A stretch of 64,000 bases of DNA. It comes from an archaeon. GTDB taxonomy: Archaea; Aenigmatarchaeota; Aenigmatarchaeia; GW2011-AR5. This document shows, piece after piece, positions 14,366 to 22,773 of this stretch (its first letter is position 1; the number at the start of each line of letters is the position of its first letter). The notes under the pieces are model-generated. The model worked only from the letters and a program-made list of their open reading frames with translations. It had not been told where the DNA came from and searched no databases. Location of the stretch: NCBI GenBank assembly GCA_028279825.1, contig JANQNA010000002.1, positions 102,329 to 166,328 on the forward strand, given 5' to 3'. Both the position numbers and the translations under genes were made by a program.

Positions 14366-15140
14366 AATGTATGATCTAGAGGGAAACGCAGCGGGAGAAG
14401 CTGAGCTTCCGGCAGTTTTTGCGACTGCGGTCAGACCTGATGTGATCAAAAGAGCCGTGTTTGCACAGCAGAGCAAAAGAATTCAGCCGTACGGATCAGA
14501 TCCCCTGGCTGGTATGAGATCTTCAGCTCACTATCATGGTAACAGGCATTATCGCTTTAGAATGATGAACCGTGAGATGTCGAGACTGCCTAGAATTCAT
14601 GGTAAGGTAGGATACATGGCATGGAGAGCAAGAATCACGCCTCATGCAGTGAAGGGTAGAAAAGCTCATCCGCCTAAAGCGGAGAAGATATGGACACTGA
14701 AAGTGAACAAGAAGGAAAAGATTTTGGCAATTAAGTCTGCACTGGCAGCTTCGGTAGTTGAAACTCTACTCAAGATAAGAGGACATTCCTCAAACTCACC
14801 GGTTGTTTTTGTTGATAATTTTGAAGACCTGAAAACAACAAAACAGGTAACAACGCTTCTAAAGAAAATTATTCCAAAGGAATTGGAAAGAGCAGAAAAG
14901 AAAAAGGTACGTGCAGGTAAGGGAACAATGAGAGGAAGGCGTTACAAGAAAAGAAAGGGCGTTTTAGTTATTGTTTCAAAGAACTGTGCAGCTATCAAGG
15001 CATCCCGAAACATACCGGGCGTTGATGCTGTATCTGTAAAGGACCTGAACGTTGAACTGCTTGCACCAGGTGCACAGGCAGGAAGACTTATAGTTACAAC
15101 AAAGCAGGGCTTACAGGCTCTGGAAAAGAGGTTTGATTAA
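14355..15140 (+). CDS. rpl4: Ribosomal protein uL4
   Basis: 261-aa archaeal L4, lining the nascent-peptide exit tunnel with L22. The start MKAKMYDLEGN is chosen at ATG 14355 because GGTGAT sits 4 bases upstream (14345-14350). The tunnel-loop region is recognisable as GSDPLAGMRSSAHYHGNRHYR, followed by RLPRIHGKVGYMAWRARITP. The C-terminal half has GRRYKKRKGVLVIVSKN. Length is typical for archaea. Confidence 0.94.
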   Translation: MKAKMYDLEGNAAGEAELPAVFATAVRPDVIKRAVFAQQSKRIQPYGSDPLAGMRSSAHYHGNRHYRFRMMNREMSRLPRIHGKVGYMAWRARITPHAVKGRKAHPPKAEKIWTLKVNKKEKILAIKSALAASVVETLLKIRGHSSNSPVVFVDNFEDLKTTKQVTTLLKKIIPKELERAEKKKVRAGKGTMRGRRYKKRKGVLVIVSKNCAAIKASRNIPGVDAVSVKDLNVELLAPGAQAGRLIVTTKQGLQALEKRFD

Positions 15141-15141
15141 A

Positions 15142-15486
15142 ATGGCTGAAGCAAAAAAGAAAGAAATTAAGAAAGAGAAGTCGAAGAAAGAAAAGAAAAA
15201 GGCTCCTGAGATACAAAAGCCATTTGTTGAACCATTTGACGTGATCAAGTTTGTGCTTATGACGGAAAAGTCAGTCCGCGCGGTAGAAACACACAACAGA
15301 CTTGTGTTCATTGTCAGAAGAACATCAAAGAAGAAGGAGATAAGAAATGCAGTCGAGAATGCTTTTCAATCTCCGGTCACAAAAGTTACAACATTGATTG
15401 ACCAGTCCGGAAGGAAAAAAGCCTTTGTGAAGTTTGCTAAAGAGGGCGCAGCAGGAGATATTGCAATTAAGCTGGGAATTATCTAA
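15142..15486 (+). CDS. rpl23: Ribosomal protein uL23
   Basis: 114 aa, located at the exit tunnel and contacting SRP and the translocon. The conserved core begins near residue 35 (DVIKFVLMTEKSVRAVE) and ends KLGII. It is preceded by about 30 residues rich in Lys and Glu, longer than the usual archaeal L23 of about 85 residues. The start at ATG 15142, one base after the L4 stop, has only a weak ribosome-binding match. Confidence 0.93.
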   Translation: MAEAKKKEIKKEKSKKEKKKAPEIQKPFVEPFDVIKFVLMTEKSVRAVETHNRLVFIVRRTSKKKEIRNAVENAFQSPVTKVTTLIDQSGRKKAFVKFAKEGAAGDIAIKLGII

Positions 15487-15496
15487 TAAGGTAACT

Positions 15497-15515
15497 GAAG
15501 CACCTTTGGTGCTTC
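15497..15515. terminator. Hairpin in the L23-L2 gap
   Basis: GAAGCACC-TTT-GGTGCTTC, a perfect 8-bp stem in one of the larger intergenic gaps of the operon (53 bases). Its arms repeat the cmk-downstream hairpin (5476-5492). It could be a processing or attenuation site inside the operon. Confidence 0.35.
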
Positions 15516-15539
15516 TTTCGCCTAACGAGAGGGATAACA

Positions 15540-16211
15540 ATGGGTAAGTTATTGAGGCAACAGAGAAGAGGAAAGGGTTCGCCCAGATATAGAGCCCACA
15601 CTCACAGGCACATAGGCAAGCCAACCTACAGTGAAACAGAGGGTGAGGGTGTTGTTGTCAATATTAAGCACGCAACAGGAAGGCTGACGCCTACGGCTGT
15701 TGTTGATTACAAGGGTAAAAGAAAGTTGATGCTGCCAGCAGACGGCATGTTTATCGGGCAAAAAGTTGATATGATAAAAGAACTGAAGAACATTCCGGAA
15801 GGTACAAAGATCTTCAACATTGAGTTAAATCCCAGAGACGGCGGAAAACTTTGCCGCTCATCGGGGGCATTTGCAACTGTTGTATCAAAGACAGCGGACA
15901 AATGTATTGTGTTGCTGCCTTCCAGAGAAAAGAAGGCACTGTCAACCAGCTGCCGGGCGACAATGGGTATTGTTGCCTCTTCAGGACGTACGGATAAACC
16001 ATTCAGAAAGGCCGGTACAAAACACTTTGCAATGAAGGCACGCGGAAAACTTTATCCACGTACTTCAGGTGTAAGCATGAATGCAGTAGACCATCCATTC
16101 GGCGGCCAGACAAGACCTGGTAAACCCAAGACTGTGTCGAGACACATGCCGCCTGGTAAGAAAGTCGGTAGCATTTCCGCTAAAAGAACCGGTAAGAGGA
16201 AGAAGGGATAG
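15540..16211 (+). CDS. rpl2: Ribosomal protein uL2
   Basis: 223-aa peptidyl-transferase-centre protein. It starts [20 protein letters not shown] and contains the conserved C-terminal loop [18 protein letters not shown], which holds the universally conserved histidine, followed by a basic tail. Slightly shorter than common archaeal L2 (about 240). GAGAGGGATAACA precedes the start. Confidence 0.95.
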   Translation: MGKLLRQQRRGKGSPRYRAHTHRHIGKPTYSETEGEGVVVNIKHATGRLTPTAVVDYKGKRKLMLPADGMFIGQKVDMIKELKNIPEGTKIFNIELNPRDGGKLCRSSGAFATVVSKTADKCIVLLPSREKKALSTSCRATMGIVASSGRTDKPFRKAGTKHFAMKARGKLYPRTSGVSMNAVDHPFGGQTRPGKPKTVSRHMPPGKKVGSISAKRTGKRKKG

Positions 16212-16213
16212 TT

Positions 16214-16600
16214 ATGGCAAAACAATATACATTCAGGGGGAAAACTTTGGAAGAGTTACAGGCAATGAACCTGGAAGAGTTTTCAAAGTTGCTTAAGTCA
16301 AGACAGCGAAGGGCATTGTCACACGGACTTCCAAAACAGCAGAAGAAACTCTTGGAGAAAATCAGAAAGAAAGGCAAGGACAAAATGATAAGGACGCATT
16401 CAAGAGAGATGATCATACTTCCGGAAATGGTTGGTGCAAACCTGGCCGTTCACAACGGAAAGGAGTTTGTAAGAATAGTAATAAACGAAAGCATGCTTGG
16501 TCACAGACTTGGTGAATTTTCACAGACAAGATCAAAAGTTTCCCACAGTTCACCTGGGCTTGGTGCTACACGATCGTCAAAGCATGTGCCATTGAAATAG
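16214..16600 (+). CDS. rps19: Ribosomal protein uS19
   Basis: 128-aa archaeal-type S19 on the head of the small subunit. It starts [21 protein letters not shown] and has the conserved [24 protein letters not shown] block. The C-terminal [24 protein letters not shown] is typical. It begins 2 bases after L2. Confidence 0.95.
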   Translation: MAKQYTFRGKTLEELQAMNLEEFSKLLKSRQRRALSHGLPKQQKKLLEKIRKKGKDKMIRTHSREMIILPEMVGANLAVHNGKEFVRIVINESMLGHRLGEFSQTRSKVSHSSPGLGATRSSKHVPLK

Positions 16601-16616
16601 TAGAGGTATTATATCC

Positions 16617-17360
16617 ATGAAGCAGACATTTGAACCGAAGCACAGTTATGCAAGGGCATTTGGGGTAAACATGAGAATATCTCCAAAGTCAGCCCAGCTA
16701 ATCTGCAAAGTTATCAGGAACAAGCCTCTCACAAGGGCAAGAAGGCTTCTGGTTGATTTAGATGCGAAGAAGAGGAATCTTGACGGCAAATATTATTCAA
16801 AGACGGTTAAAGAAGTTTTGAGCCTTTTAAACAGCTGTGAAAAGAATGCAGCATTCAAAGGACTGGAAGCGGAAAAACTTTTTGTCAACGCTTCTGCACA
16901 CAAGGGATCTAACCTGAGACGGAGAAGAAGAAAAGGTGCATTCGGATCTACTCTGAAGAACACGAACATGGAAATTCTTCTGGTGGAGAGAGGAAAGGCT
17001 AATGTGACAAAGAAGAAAGTAAAAGAACAGCTCAACAAGAAGAGTGATGTTGAAAAGCAGATCAAGAAAGATGAACAAGAGGTTAAAAAGGAACTTGGCA
17101 AGCTAAAAGAAGAGCAAAAAGTCCTGAAACACAAGGTTGACAAGACGGTAGGCGGTCATCTTGAAAAGAAAGATAAAACCCTGGAGAAAGAGCTAAGGGA
17201 AGAGAACGAAGAGCTCAAAGAGGAAATCAAGGAGCTAAAAGAAGAGCAGAAGGAAATGAAAGAGGATGTTAAAGAGGAAGTCAAAAAAGATAAAAAAGAA
17301 GTCAAAAAACTTGAGGAAGACGATAAGAAAATAAAGAAAGACATGGGCGTGAAAAAATGA
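16617..17360 (+). CDS. rpl22: Ribosomal protein uL22 with a long coiled-coil tail
   Basis: 247 aa. Residues 1 to about 145 are a normal archaeal L22 (RISPKSAQLICKVIRNKP, HKGSNLRRRRRKGAFGS, ending with the strand MEILLVERGKANV). About 100 further residues are almost entirely Lys, Glu, Leu and Asp, with heptad-like leucines (EENEELKEEIKELKEEQKEM), predicting a long charged coiled coil on the ribosome surface. Archaeal L22 normally ends near 150-160 residues. The stop overlaps the S3 start (ATGA), so the extension is in frame up to a normal junction, not a sequencing frameshift. Confidence 0.93.
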   Translation: MKQTFEPKHSYARAFGVNMRISPKSAQLICKVIRNKPLTRARRLLVDLDAKKRNLDGKYYSKTVKEVLSLLNSCEKNAAFKGLEAEKLFVNASAHKGSNLRRRRRKGAFGSTLKNTNMEILLVERGKANVTKKKVKEQLNKKSDVEKQIKKDEQEVKKELGKLKEEQKVLKHKVDKTVGGHLEKKDKTLEKELREENEELKEEIKELKEEQKEMKEDVKEEVKKDKKEVKKLEEDDKKIKKDMGVKK

Positions 17361-18103
17361 AAGAGAGACTATTCATACAGAAATCAAAAGAGCATGTGAA
17401 GCTGGAAGAATTTATCAGGAAACAGTTTAATCAGGCAAAGGTAGGAAGCATTGATGTTCAGTACACGCCTGTTGTTACAAGAATAATCCTGTACACAACA
17501 ACCCCTGGTTTGATAATAGGGAGCGGCGGTGAAAGAATAAAAGAGACTGTGGAGCTTCTGAAGAAGACATACGGAATAGAAAATCCGCAGATAGATGTCC
17601 AGAAGATAGATAATCCTGATATTGATCCTAACATAGTCGCACAGAGCATTGCAGCTTCACTTGAGAACGGTGTGAACTTCAAGAAACTTGGCAACTACCA
17701 TCTTCAGCGCGTTATGGATGCAGGTGCAATCGGCTGCGAGATAGTTGTATCAGGAAAATTATCCGGACAGAGGGGAAGAAGAGAACGTTTCATTGCCGGC
17801 TACCTGAAAAAGTGCGGCGAGACCGCTAACAGGGATGTTGCAAAGGGATTTGCGCTGGCCAATCCAAGGCTGGGGAACATTGGCGTGACTGTCAGTATAA
17901 TGTTGAAGCATACGGAGCTTGCACTGAACATTAGCGAGAAAGCCACAGAACAGGAAGCAGAAGTTGTGGCAGAGCAGGTGGCTGAAGAGGTAAAAGAAGA
18001 ACCAAAGGAAAAGGTTGAAGAGGAGATAAAGGAAGTTGTAGAGGAGACAACTCCTAAGGAAGAGGTTGGTACGAGTGGCAATACTGAAGATGAAAAAAGT
18101 TAA
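17357..18103 (+). CDS. rps3: Ribosomal protein uS3
   Basis: 248 aa at the mRNA entry site. The KH domain is visible as TTPGLIIGSGGERIKETVELL (about 50-70, a GxxG loop), followed by the C-terminal domain VVSGKLSGQRGRRERFIAGY. After about residue 200 comes a Glu-rich tail (EEVKEEPKEKVEEEIKEVVE) of low complexity, acidic where the L22 tail is mixed. Starts within the L22 stop and overlaps the L29 start by 14 bases. Confidence 0.95.
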   Translation: MKERLFIQKSKEHVKLEEFIRKQFNQAKVGSIDVQYTPVVTRIILYTTTPGLIIGSGGERIKETVELLKKTYGIENPQIDVQKIDNPDIDPNIVAQSIAASLENGVNFKKLGNYHLQRVMDAGAIGCEIVVSGKLSGQRGRRERFIAGYLKKCGETANRDVAKGFALANPRLGNIGVTVSIMLKHTELALNISEKATEQEAEVVAEQVAEEVKEEPKEKVEEEIKEVVEETTPKEEVGTSGNTEDEKS

Positions 18104-18293
18104 GGAACTTGATAGTAAAGAACTTGCTGAAAAGCTTAGAGAGATGCAGCTAGAGCTGTCAAAGGAGATGGCCTCCAGCGAGATTGGCGGAAGTGTCAAG
18201 AATCCTGGAAGGATCGGAGAAATAAGACGGACTATAGCAAGGATCAAGACAGAAGATGCAGCAAGAAAAACAAAAAATGGGAGGGGTGAATAG
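18090..18293 (+). CDS. rpl29: Ribosomal protein uL29
   Basis: 67-aa two-helix protein near the exit tunnel. It starts MKKVKELDSKELAEKLREMQ and contains GGSVKNPGRIGEIRRTIARI, the L29 signature. ATG 18090 is inside the end of the S3 gene (14-base overlap), indicating coupling. Confidence 0.92.
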   Translation: MKKVKELDSKELAEKLREMQLELSKEMASSEIGGSVKNPGRIGEIRRTIARIKTEDAARKTKNGRGE

Positions 18294-18298
18294 CAGCA

Positions 18299-18601
18299 AT
18301 GGTATGTCCCAAGTGCGGGTTACCTCAAGAGCTCTGTATTTGCGAAACAATAGCAAAAGAAACTCAAAAGATCAAGATCGATAGGGTACAGAAACGATAC
18401 GGTAAGCACATGACTATCATAAGAGGAATTGACAACAGCAAAATTGACGTCAAGAATCTTATGAAGAAACTGAAGTCGAAGCTTGCCTGTGGCGGAACGT
18501 ACAAAAACGACGAAATTGAGTTGCAGGGAGATCACAGAGAGCGTGTACGTGAGCTTTTGGTCAAGGAAGGTTTCCCGAGGGAAATAATAGAAGTCTCGTA
18601 A
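18299..18601 (+). CDS. Translation initiation factor aIF1 (SUI1)
   Basis: 100-aa factor for start-codon selection on the small subunit. The N-terminal CPKCG...CIC cysteines form a small zinc site, and the SUI1 domain follows (RYGKHMTIIRGID, LKSKLACGGTYKND, EIELQGDHRERV). Its position between L29 and Rpp29 is the usual archaeal order. Confidence 0.92.
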   Translation: MVCPKCGLPQELCICETIAKETQKIKIDRVQKRYGKHMTIIRGIDNSKIDVKNLMKKLKSKLACGGTYKNDEIELQGDHRERVRELLVKEGFPREIIEVS

Positions 18602-18625
18602 AACTTTTCGAGGAGTAAAAAAGTG

Positions 18626-18892
18626 ATGGAAATGCGCAGTGCGGAAAATATACTGAGACACGAACTCATAGGACTGGAGTGCAAAGTCCTGAGAGCGAAG
18701 AATAAATCACAGGAAGGTTTGAAAGGAAAGATTGTGGACGAAACCATGAAAAATATCATAATTGACGGGAAGACCATACCGAAGTCTGGAAGCATTTTCC
18801 GGATAAAGCTCGACAAGACTGTGGAGGTCGATGGTAACTTCCTTGTTGCAAGGCCCGAGGATCGTATAAAGAAAAAGGTGAAAAAATGGTAA
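18626..18892 (+). CDS. rnp1: RNase P protein component 1 (Rpp29/Pop4)
   Basis: 88-aa subunit of RNase P, which trims the 5' leader of pre-tRNAs. It has an Sm-like beta-barrel: HELIGLECKVLRAKNKSQEG, then GKIVDETMKNIIIDGK and SIFRIKL. GAGGAG (18610-18615) lies upstream; GTG 18623 is an alternative start one codon earlier. It overlaps the S17 start by 7 bases. A second RNase P protein, Rpp21, is at 55052. Confidence 0.9.
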   Translation: MEMRSAENILRHELIGLECKVLRAKNKSQEGLKGKIVDETMKNIIIDGKTIPKSGSIFRIKLDKTVEVDGNFLVARPEDRIKKKVKKW

Positions 18893-19215
18893 AGAAAAAT
18901 ATCGGAGTAGAGGCAAAGGCGCCAAAAGAAGATTGTGGTAGTGCTAAATGCCCTTGGCACGGACACACGAAGATACGCGGACGTACCTTCACTGGAATAG
19001 TTATGTCATCAAAAGGTGCAAACACTGCAATAGTTCAGTGGAACTACTACACATTTGTGCCTAAGTACGAGAGATATGAGAGAAGAAAAACAAGAATAGC
19101 TGCTCACAATCCAAAATGTATATCAGCAAAAATCGGTGATACTGTGATGATAGGAGAATGCAGGTCACTTTCAAAGTCAAAGTCATTCGTGATATTCGAG
19201 AAGGTGGAACAATGA
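18886..19215 (+). CDS. rps17: Ribosomal protein uS17
   Basis: 109-aa OB-fold protein of the small subunit. The archaeal N-terminus has CGSAKCPWHG (zinc-like cysteines and histidine), followed by RGRTFTGIVMSSKGANTAIV and YEKYERRKTRIAAHNPKCI-like sequence. Its last codons overlap the L14 ATG. Confidence 0.94.
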   Translation: MVKKNIGVEAKAPKEDCGSAKCPWHGHTKIRGRTFTGIVMSSKGANTAIVQWNYYTFVPKYERYERRKTRIAAHNPKCISAKIGDTVMIGECRSLSKSKSFVIFEKVEQ

Positions 19216-19613
19216 AAGGATTAACATCAAACGTAACAAAGCCATTGCCGCTTGGTGCACAGCTGATATGTGCAGACAATTCGGGAGCCAAAGTATTGGA
19301 AATAATAGCCGTACGCGGATATCATGGTAAAATGAGACGGTTGCCGAGGGCTGGTGTGGGTGATGTCATAATTTGTTCAGTCAAGAAGGGTAAAGAAAAG
19401 GTAAGGAAGACTATCGTTTATGCTGTTATTGTTCGTCAAAAGAAAGAGTATATGAGATTTGACGGAACGCGTGTCAAATTTGCTGATAACGCGGCTGTGG
19501 TTGTGAATCCAAAGACTTTCGAGCCAACAGGTACGGAAATAAGAACCGTAATCGCTAAAGAAGTCGTCGAGAGGTTCACGCCAATAGGAAAGATAGCAAG
19601 TTCGGTGTTGTAA
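19212..19613 (+). CDS. rpl14: Ribosomal protein uL14
   Basis: 133 aa at the subunit interface, close to where aIF6 binds. The start MKGLTSNVTKPLPLGAQL is set at 19212 because GAAGGTGG lies just upstream and the ATG overlaps the S17 stop. The core ADNSGAKVLEIIAVRGYHG is the L14 signature, with RFDGTRVKFADNAAVVVNP downstream. Confidence 0.95.
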   Translation: MKGLTSNVTKPLPLGAQLICADNSGAKVLEIIAVRGYHGKMRRLPRAGVGDVIICSVKKGKEKVRKTIVYAVIVRQKKEYMRFDGTRVKFADNAAVVVNPKTFEPTGTEIRTVIAKEVVERFTPIGKIASSVL

Positions 19614-19614
19614 A

Positions 19615-19809
19615 ATGGAACTAAGTGAAGAACAAATTGCAAAATTACGCAGAATGAAGGATGCAAGGGATAGTGATGTGACTCATGGTATAGTGTTTGA
19701 AAGTGATAAACACGGTGAAACATATATTGTCGATTCAAAGATAGAAATTTGGAGATATGCACTCGGATGTTCGGTAGTAGGTTTGAATTATGGGACTGTT
19801 AAGCTTTAG
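19615..19809 (+). CDS. Orphan small protein between L14 and L24 (64 aa)
   Basis: Unrecognised. The gene begins 1 base after the L14 stop, and the L24 Shine-Dalgarno (AGGTGAT, 19808-19814) overlaps its stop codon, so it is fully integrated in the operon. It starts MELSEEQIAKLRRMKDARD, has an alpha-helical N-terminus and a hydrophobic C-terminal part (GCSVVGLNYGTVKL). No metal motif. Confidence 0.6.
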   Translation: MELSEEQIAKLRRMKDARDSDVTHGIVFESDKHGETYIVDSKIEIWRYALGCSVVGLNYGTVKL

Positions 19810-19818
19810 GTGATTATG

Positions 19819-20205
19819 ATGAAAGAATTTTCAATAAAATGGGTGTCGAGTAAGCAACCAAGGAAGCAGAGGAAATACAGAGCGAACGCTCCGACTCACG
19901 TGAGAAGAAAGATGGTGTCTGCACACCTGGATAAGACGCTGAAAGCCCAGTACAAGAAACGTTCAATGCCTGTGAGAAAGGACGATGAAGTTAAGGTTAT
20001 GCGCGGAGCGTACAAGGGCAAGAGGGGTAAGGTAACGAGAGTTAACCTAAAGAAACTGAAGGTTTATGTTGACAATGTAAAAATCAAGAAAGTGTCAGGC
20101 CAGGAAGTCGAGGTTGCAATTGATTCAAGTAACCTTGTAATAACAAAGCTTGGCGCCGATGATGTAAGGAGAAGAAAATTCCAGAAGAGGAAAGGTGAAA
20201 AATAA
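19819..20205 (+). CDS. rpl24: Ribosomal protein uL24
   Basis: 128 aa, an early 23S rRNA assembly protein with a KOW motif (DEVKVMRGAYKGKRGKVTRV) and the archaeal N-terminal helix SSKQPRKQRKYRANAPTHVR. ATG 19819 is preferred over ATG 19816 because AGGTGAT then lies 4 bases upstream as in L4. Its TAA overlaps the S4e ATG by one base. Confidence 0.94.
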   Translation: MKEFSIKWVSSKQPRKQRKYRANAPTHVRRKMVSAHLDKTLKAQYKKRSMPVRKDDEVKVMRGAYKGKRGKVTRVNLKKLKVYVDNVKIKKVSGQEVEVAIDSSNLVITKLGADDVRRRKFQKRKGEK

Positions 20206-20882
20206 TGGCAATAACGAAAAGATTTACGATACCAAGGTTCTGGCCTCTGGAGGTCAAGGCAAAGAAGTATGCGATAAGTCCCACTCCGGGACCTCATACA
20301 AAGAGCCACTGCATGCCTCTTGGTGTGATAATCAGGGACGTTCTGAAACATTCGAGAACCCTGAAGGAAACAAGACAGATCCTTAATACCGGTACCATAA
20401 AGATAAACGGTGCCGTACGGAAGTCATATGCATTTCCAGTTGGCCTGATGGATGTTGTTGAGATGGACGGTGAATTTTACAGGGTTGTCCCGTCAAAGGC
20501 AGGACTGAAACTTGTTCCAGTGAAGGATGCTGACACAAGACTGTCAAAAGTCAGGAACAAATCTCATATTCACAAGAAGAGAATACAGCTGAGCCTTCAC
20601 GATGGTACAAACATACTTGTTGACAAAGAGGATTACAAGACAAGTGATGTTATTGTTCTGGATACCAAAACGAAGAAGATAAAGGAAGTCATAAAATTCG
20701 AGAAGGGTGCTATGGCTCTTGTTACTGACGGTCATAACAGAGGAGTGCAGGGTAATATTGAAAACATTGACAGAAAACTGAGAACGGTTTCACTGAAGAA
20801 CGACACCGGCAGTTTTCTGGTTCCACTGAGATACGTATTTGTTATTGGACGTGATAAACCTGTTGTCAATGTTGGTGAGTGA
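20205..20882 (+). CDS. rps4e: Ribosomal protein eS4
   Basis: 225-aa archaeal/eukaryotic S4e. It begins MAITKRFTIPRFWPLEVKAK and shows an S4-like RNA-binding region (VIIRDVLKHSRTLKETRQIL, then TGTIKINGAVRK) and a KOW-like C-terminal region (GHNRGVQGNIENID). Ends 1 base before the L5 ATG. Confidence 0.94.
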   Translation: MAITKRFTIPRFWPLEVKAKKYAISPTPGPHTKSHCMPLGVIIRDVLKHSRTLKETRQILNTGTIKINGAVRKSYAFPVGLMDVVEMDGEFYRVVPSKAGLKLVPVKDADTRLSKVRNKSHIHKKRIQLSLHDGTNILVDKEDYKTSDVIVLDTKTKKIKEVIKFEKGAMALVTDGHNRGVQGNIENIDRKLRTVSLKNDTGSFLVPLRYVFVIGRDKPVVNVGE

Positions 20883-20883
20883 A

Positions 20884-21375
20884 ATGGGAATGAGAGATGT
20901 TAAGATAGAGAAGATCACACTGAACATGGGATGTGGCTCTAAAACGCCAATAGATAGTGCCACCTTTGTTCTGAAGAACCTGTCAGGCGGCAAGGTTGTG
21001 GTTACAAAAACAAGGAAGAGGTCCACCTTTAACGTCCCAAAGAACAAGGCAATTGGCTGCAAGATTACGATAAGAAAGAACACAAAACCGTTTTTGAAGA
21101 GACTTTTCGAGGCAAAAGAAAACAAATTGAAACAGGCAAGCTTTGATAACACCGGTAACTTTTCCTTCGGTGTTAAAGAGTATATTGACGTTCCGGGAAT
21201 GGAGTATGAACCAAAGATAGGCGTGCTTGGTTTTGATGTTTGTGTTACACTTGAGAGACCGGGTTACAGAGTGAAGAGAAAAAGACTTCCGGGCAAGATA
21301 AGCAAAACGCACCTGATAAAGAAGGAAGATGCTATTGATTTCGTAAAAAAGGAATTTGGAGTTGAGATTGAATGA
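20884..21375 (+). CDS. rpl5: Ribosomal protein uL5
   Basis: 163-aa 5S rRNA-binding protein. Start MGMRDVKIEKITLNMGCGS at 20884 (ATG 20890 is an alternative), preceded by GGTGAG. Core features are TKTRKRSTFNVPKNKAIGCK and the C-terminal GVLGFDVCVTLERPGYRVKR. Its stop overlaps the next ATG (ATGA). Confidence 0.94.
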   Translation: MGMRDVKIEKITLNMGCGSKTPIDSATFVLKNLSGGKVVVTKTRKRSTFNVPKNKAIGCKITIRKNTKPFLKRLFEAKENKLKQASFDNTGNFSFGVKEYIDVPGMEYEPKIGVLGFDVCVTLERPGYRVKRKRLPGKISKTHLIKKEDAIDFVKKEFGVEIE

Positions 21376-21668
21376 AACTGGTAAGAGATAAAATACCGGA
21401 AATGATGCTGAAGGAAGGTAAGTCTGTTGAGATACGCAAAGCAAGAGGAAGGGAATACGAGTTTATGTTGTTAAAGATGCTGCAGGATGAGACGGAGAAG
21501 TTTTTAAGGGACAGAACAGCAGAGAACATTTCGGATATACAGAGTGTTCTAATGCATATAGCTGAGGTCCGTGAAATAAAATGGGAAGAAGTTGAAAAGA
21601 TAATGGAAATGAAAAACGGTGAGAAAGGCGGTTTTGGAAAGAGACTGATATTGGAGGCGTCTAAGTGA
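21372..21668 (+). CDS. COG4997-like NTP pyrophosphohydrolase inside the ribosomal operon
   Basis: 98-aa all-alpha protein starting [20 protein letters not shown]. It continues with a Glu-rich helix ([13 protein letters not shown]), a second acidic helix ([16 protein letters not shown]) and the terminal [15 protein letters not shown] block. This matches the phosphoribosyl-ATP pyrophosphohydrolase-like (MazG-related, COG4997) house-cleaning family, which hydrolyses NTPs using Mg2+ bound by paired Glu residues. The gene overlaps both L5 (ATGA) and S14 (4 bases), so it is coupled to ribosome production. Such a location is unusual. Confidence 0.75.
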   Translation: MKLVRDKIPEMMLKEGKSVEIRKARGREYEFMLLKMLQDETEKFLRDRTAENISDIQSVLMHIAEVREIKWEEVEKIMEMKNGEKGGFGKRLILEASK

Positions 21669-21823
21669 GGCAAAAATTAGTAAAGAGGAAACAGGGTAAA
21701 GGAGCAAAGAAATGTTACAGGTGCGGCTCAATGAAAGGCGTGATACGCAAATACAAGCTGCTTTACTGCCGAAGGTGCTTCAGAGAAGTTGCAACGTCAC
21801 TTGGATTCAAAAAATTGAGTTGA
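21665..21823 (+). CDS. rps14: Ribosomal protein uS14 (GTG start)
   Basis: 52-aa zinc-binding S14. The GTG start at 21665 is supported by GGAGG (21654-21658). Cysteine pairs CYRCG (17-20) and CRRCF (35-38) form the zinc site, and the C-terminus [13 protein letters not shown] is typical. Overlaps the upstream gene by 4 bases. Confidence 0.93.
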   Translation: MRQKLVKRKQGKGAKKCYRCGSMKGVIRKYKLLYCRRCFREVATSLGFKKLS

Positions 21824-21827
21824 TAAT

Positions 21828-22214
21828 ATGAGACATGATTTGTTGGCAGATGCATTGTATGTGATAAATAACGCGGAAAAGATAGGCAGGAAGACGTGCA
21901 AGATTCCAGCGTCTAAACTACTGAAAGAAGTGCTTATGGTTATTCAGAGAGCCGGATACATCGGCAGCTTTGAATTCGTTGACGACAGAAAATCAGGGGA
22001 GTTTGTACTGGAACTTGTGGGCAAGATAAACAAGATACGTGCGATAAGACCGAGATTTCCTGTGCCGAAAGATGAGTTTGAGAAGTGGGAAGCAAGATAC
22101 TTACCGGCAAGAGATTTTGGTCTGTTGATAATCTCAACACCAAAAGGTGTTATGAGCCAGAAAGAGGCAGAGGAACAGGGAATCGGGGGAAGACTACTTG
22201 GATATGTCTATTAG
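21828..22214 (+). CDS. rps8: Ribosomal protein uS8
   Basis: 128-aa 16S rRNA-binding assembly protein. It starts [20 protein letters not shown] and ends with the signature [20 protein letters not shown] followed by [16 protein letters not shown] precedes the ATG, overlapping the S14 stop region. Confidence 0.95.
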   Translation: MRHDLLADALYVINNAEKIGRKTCKIPASKLLKEVLMVIQRAGYIGSFEFVDDRKSGEFVLELVGKINKIRAIRPRFPVPKDEFEKWEARYLPARDFGLLIISTPKGVMSQKEAEEQGIGGRLLGYVY

Positions 22215-22222
22215 GTGATTGT

Positions 22223-22771
22223 ATGGAGAAGTTTGCTGATATACCAGAAGGCGCGGAAGTGACCATAGAGAACATGAAGGTTACTGCAAAAGGCTCAGTC
22301 GGCGAGCTGACAAGAGATTTTGAGGATCCGAGATATGTAGGATTGATAAAGATAGAAAAAGAAGACTCGAAAGTTAAGGTGTCAACAAAGGAAGGAAAGA
22401 AGATGGGTGCTGTTGTAGGCACGGTTGCAGCTCACATAAGAAACATGCTTATCGGTGTCAGCATTGGTTATCAATATTCAATGAAGATAACGTATACACA
22501 CTTTCCCATGACTGTTACATTGTCAGGGGACAAGATAGAAGTGAAGAACTTCTTTGGTGAAAAAAACATAAGATACGCGAAGGTTGTTGGAAACGTGGAA
22601 GTCAAGATTGAGAAGGATCTGGTAACAATAACAGGTGCTGATGTCGAGCAGGTTGGCCAGACGGCTGCCAACATCGAGAGGGCCACAAAACTTGTTAAAA
22701 GAGATAGAAGGATCTTCCAGGATGGAATATATCTGACGGAGCGCAGGCTCAAGAACGGGGAGAATGTATAA
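22223..22771 (+). CDS. rpl6: Ribosomal protein uL6
   Basis: 182 aa with two tandem L6 folds. Start MEKFADIPEGAEVTIENMKV at 22223 with AGGTGATTGT directly upstream. GAVVGTVAAHIRNMLIGVS and the second repeat VGNVEVKIEKDLVTITGAD are conserved. Confidence 0.94.
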   Translation: MEKFADIPEGAEVTIENMKVTAKGSVGELTRDFEDPRYVGLIKIEKEDSKVKVSTKEGKKMGAVVGTVAAHIRNMLIGVSIGYQYSMKITYTHFPMTVTLSGDKIEVKNFFGEKNIRYAKVVGNVEVKIEKDLVTITGADVEQVGQTAANIERATKLVKRDRRIFQDGIYLTERRLKNGENV

Positions 22772-22773
22772 TT

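Noticed and set aside
16990..17360. Frameshift or gene fusion creating the L22 tail
   Set aside because: The tail stays in frame up to the ATGA junction with S3, and other ribosomal proteins here have similar tails.
21665..21823. S14 as a pseudogene because it lacks an ATG start
   Set aside because: GTG with a GGAGG site and intact CxxC pairs show a normal gene.
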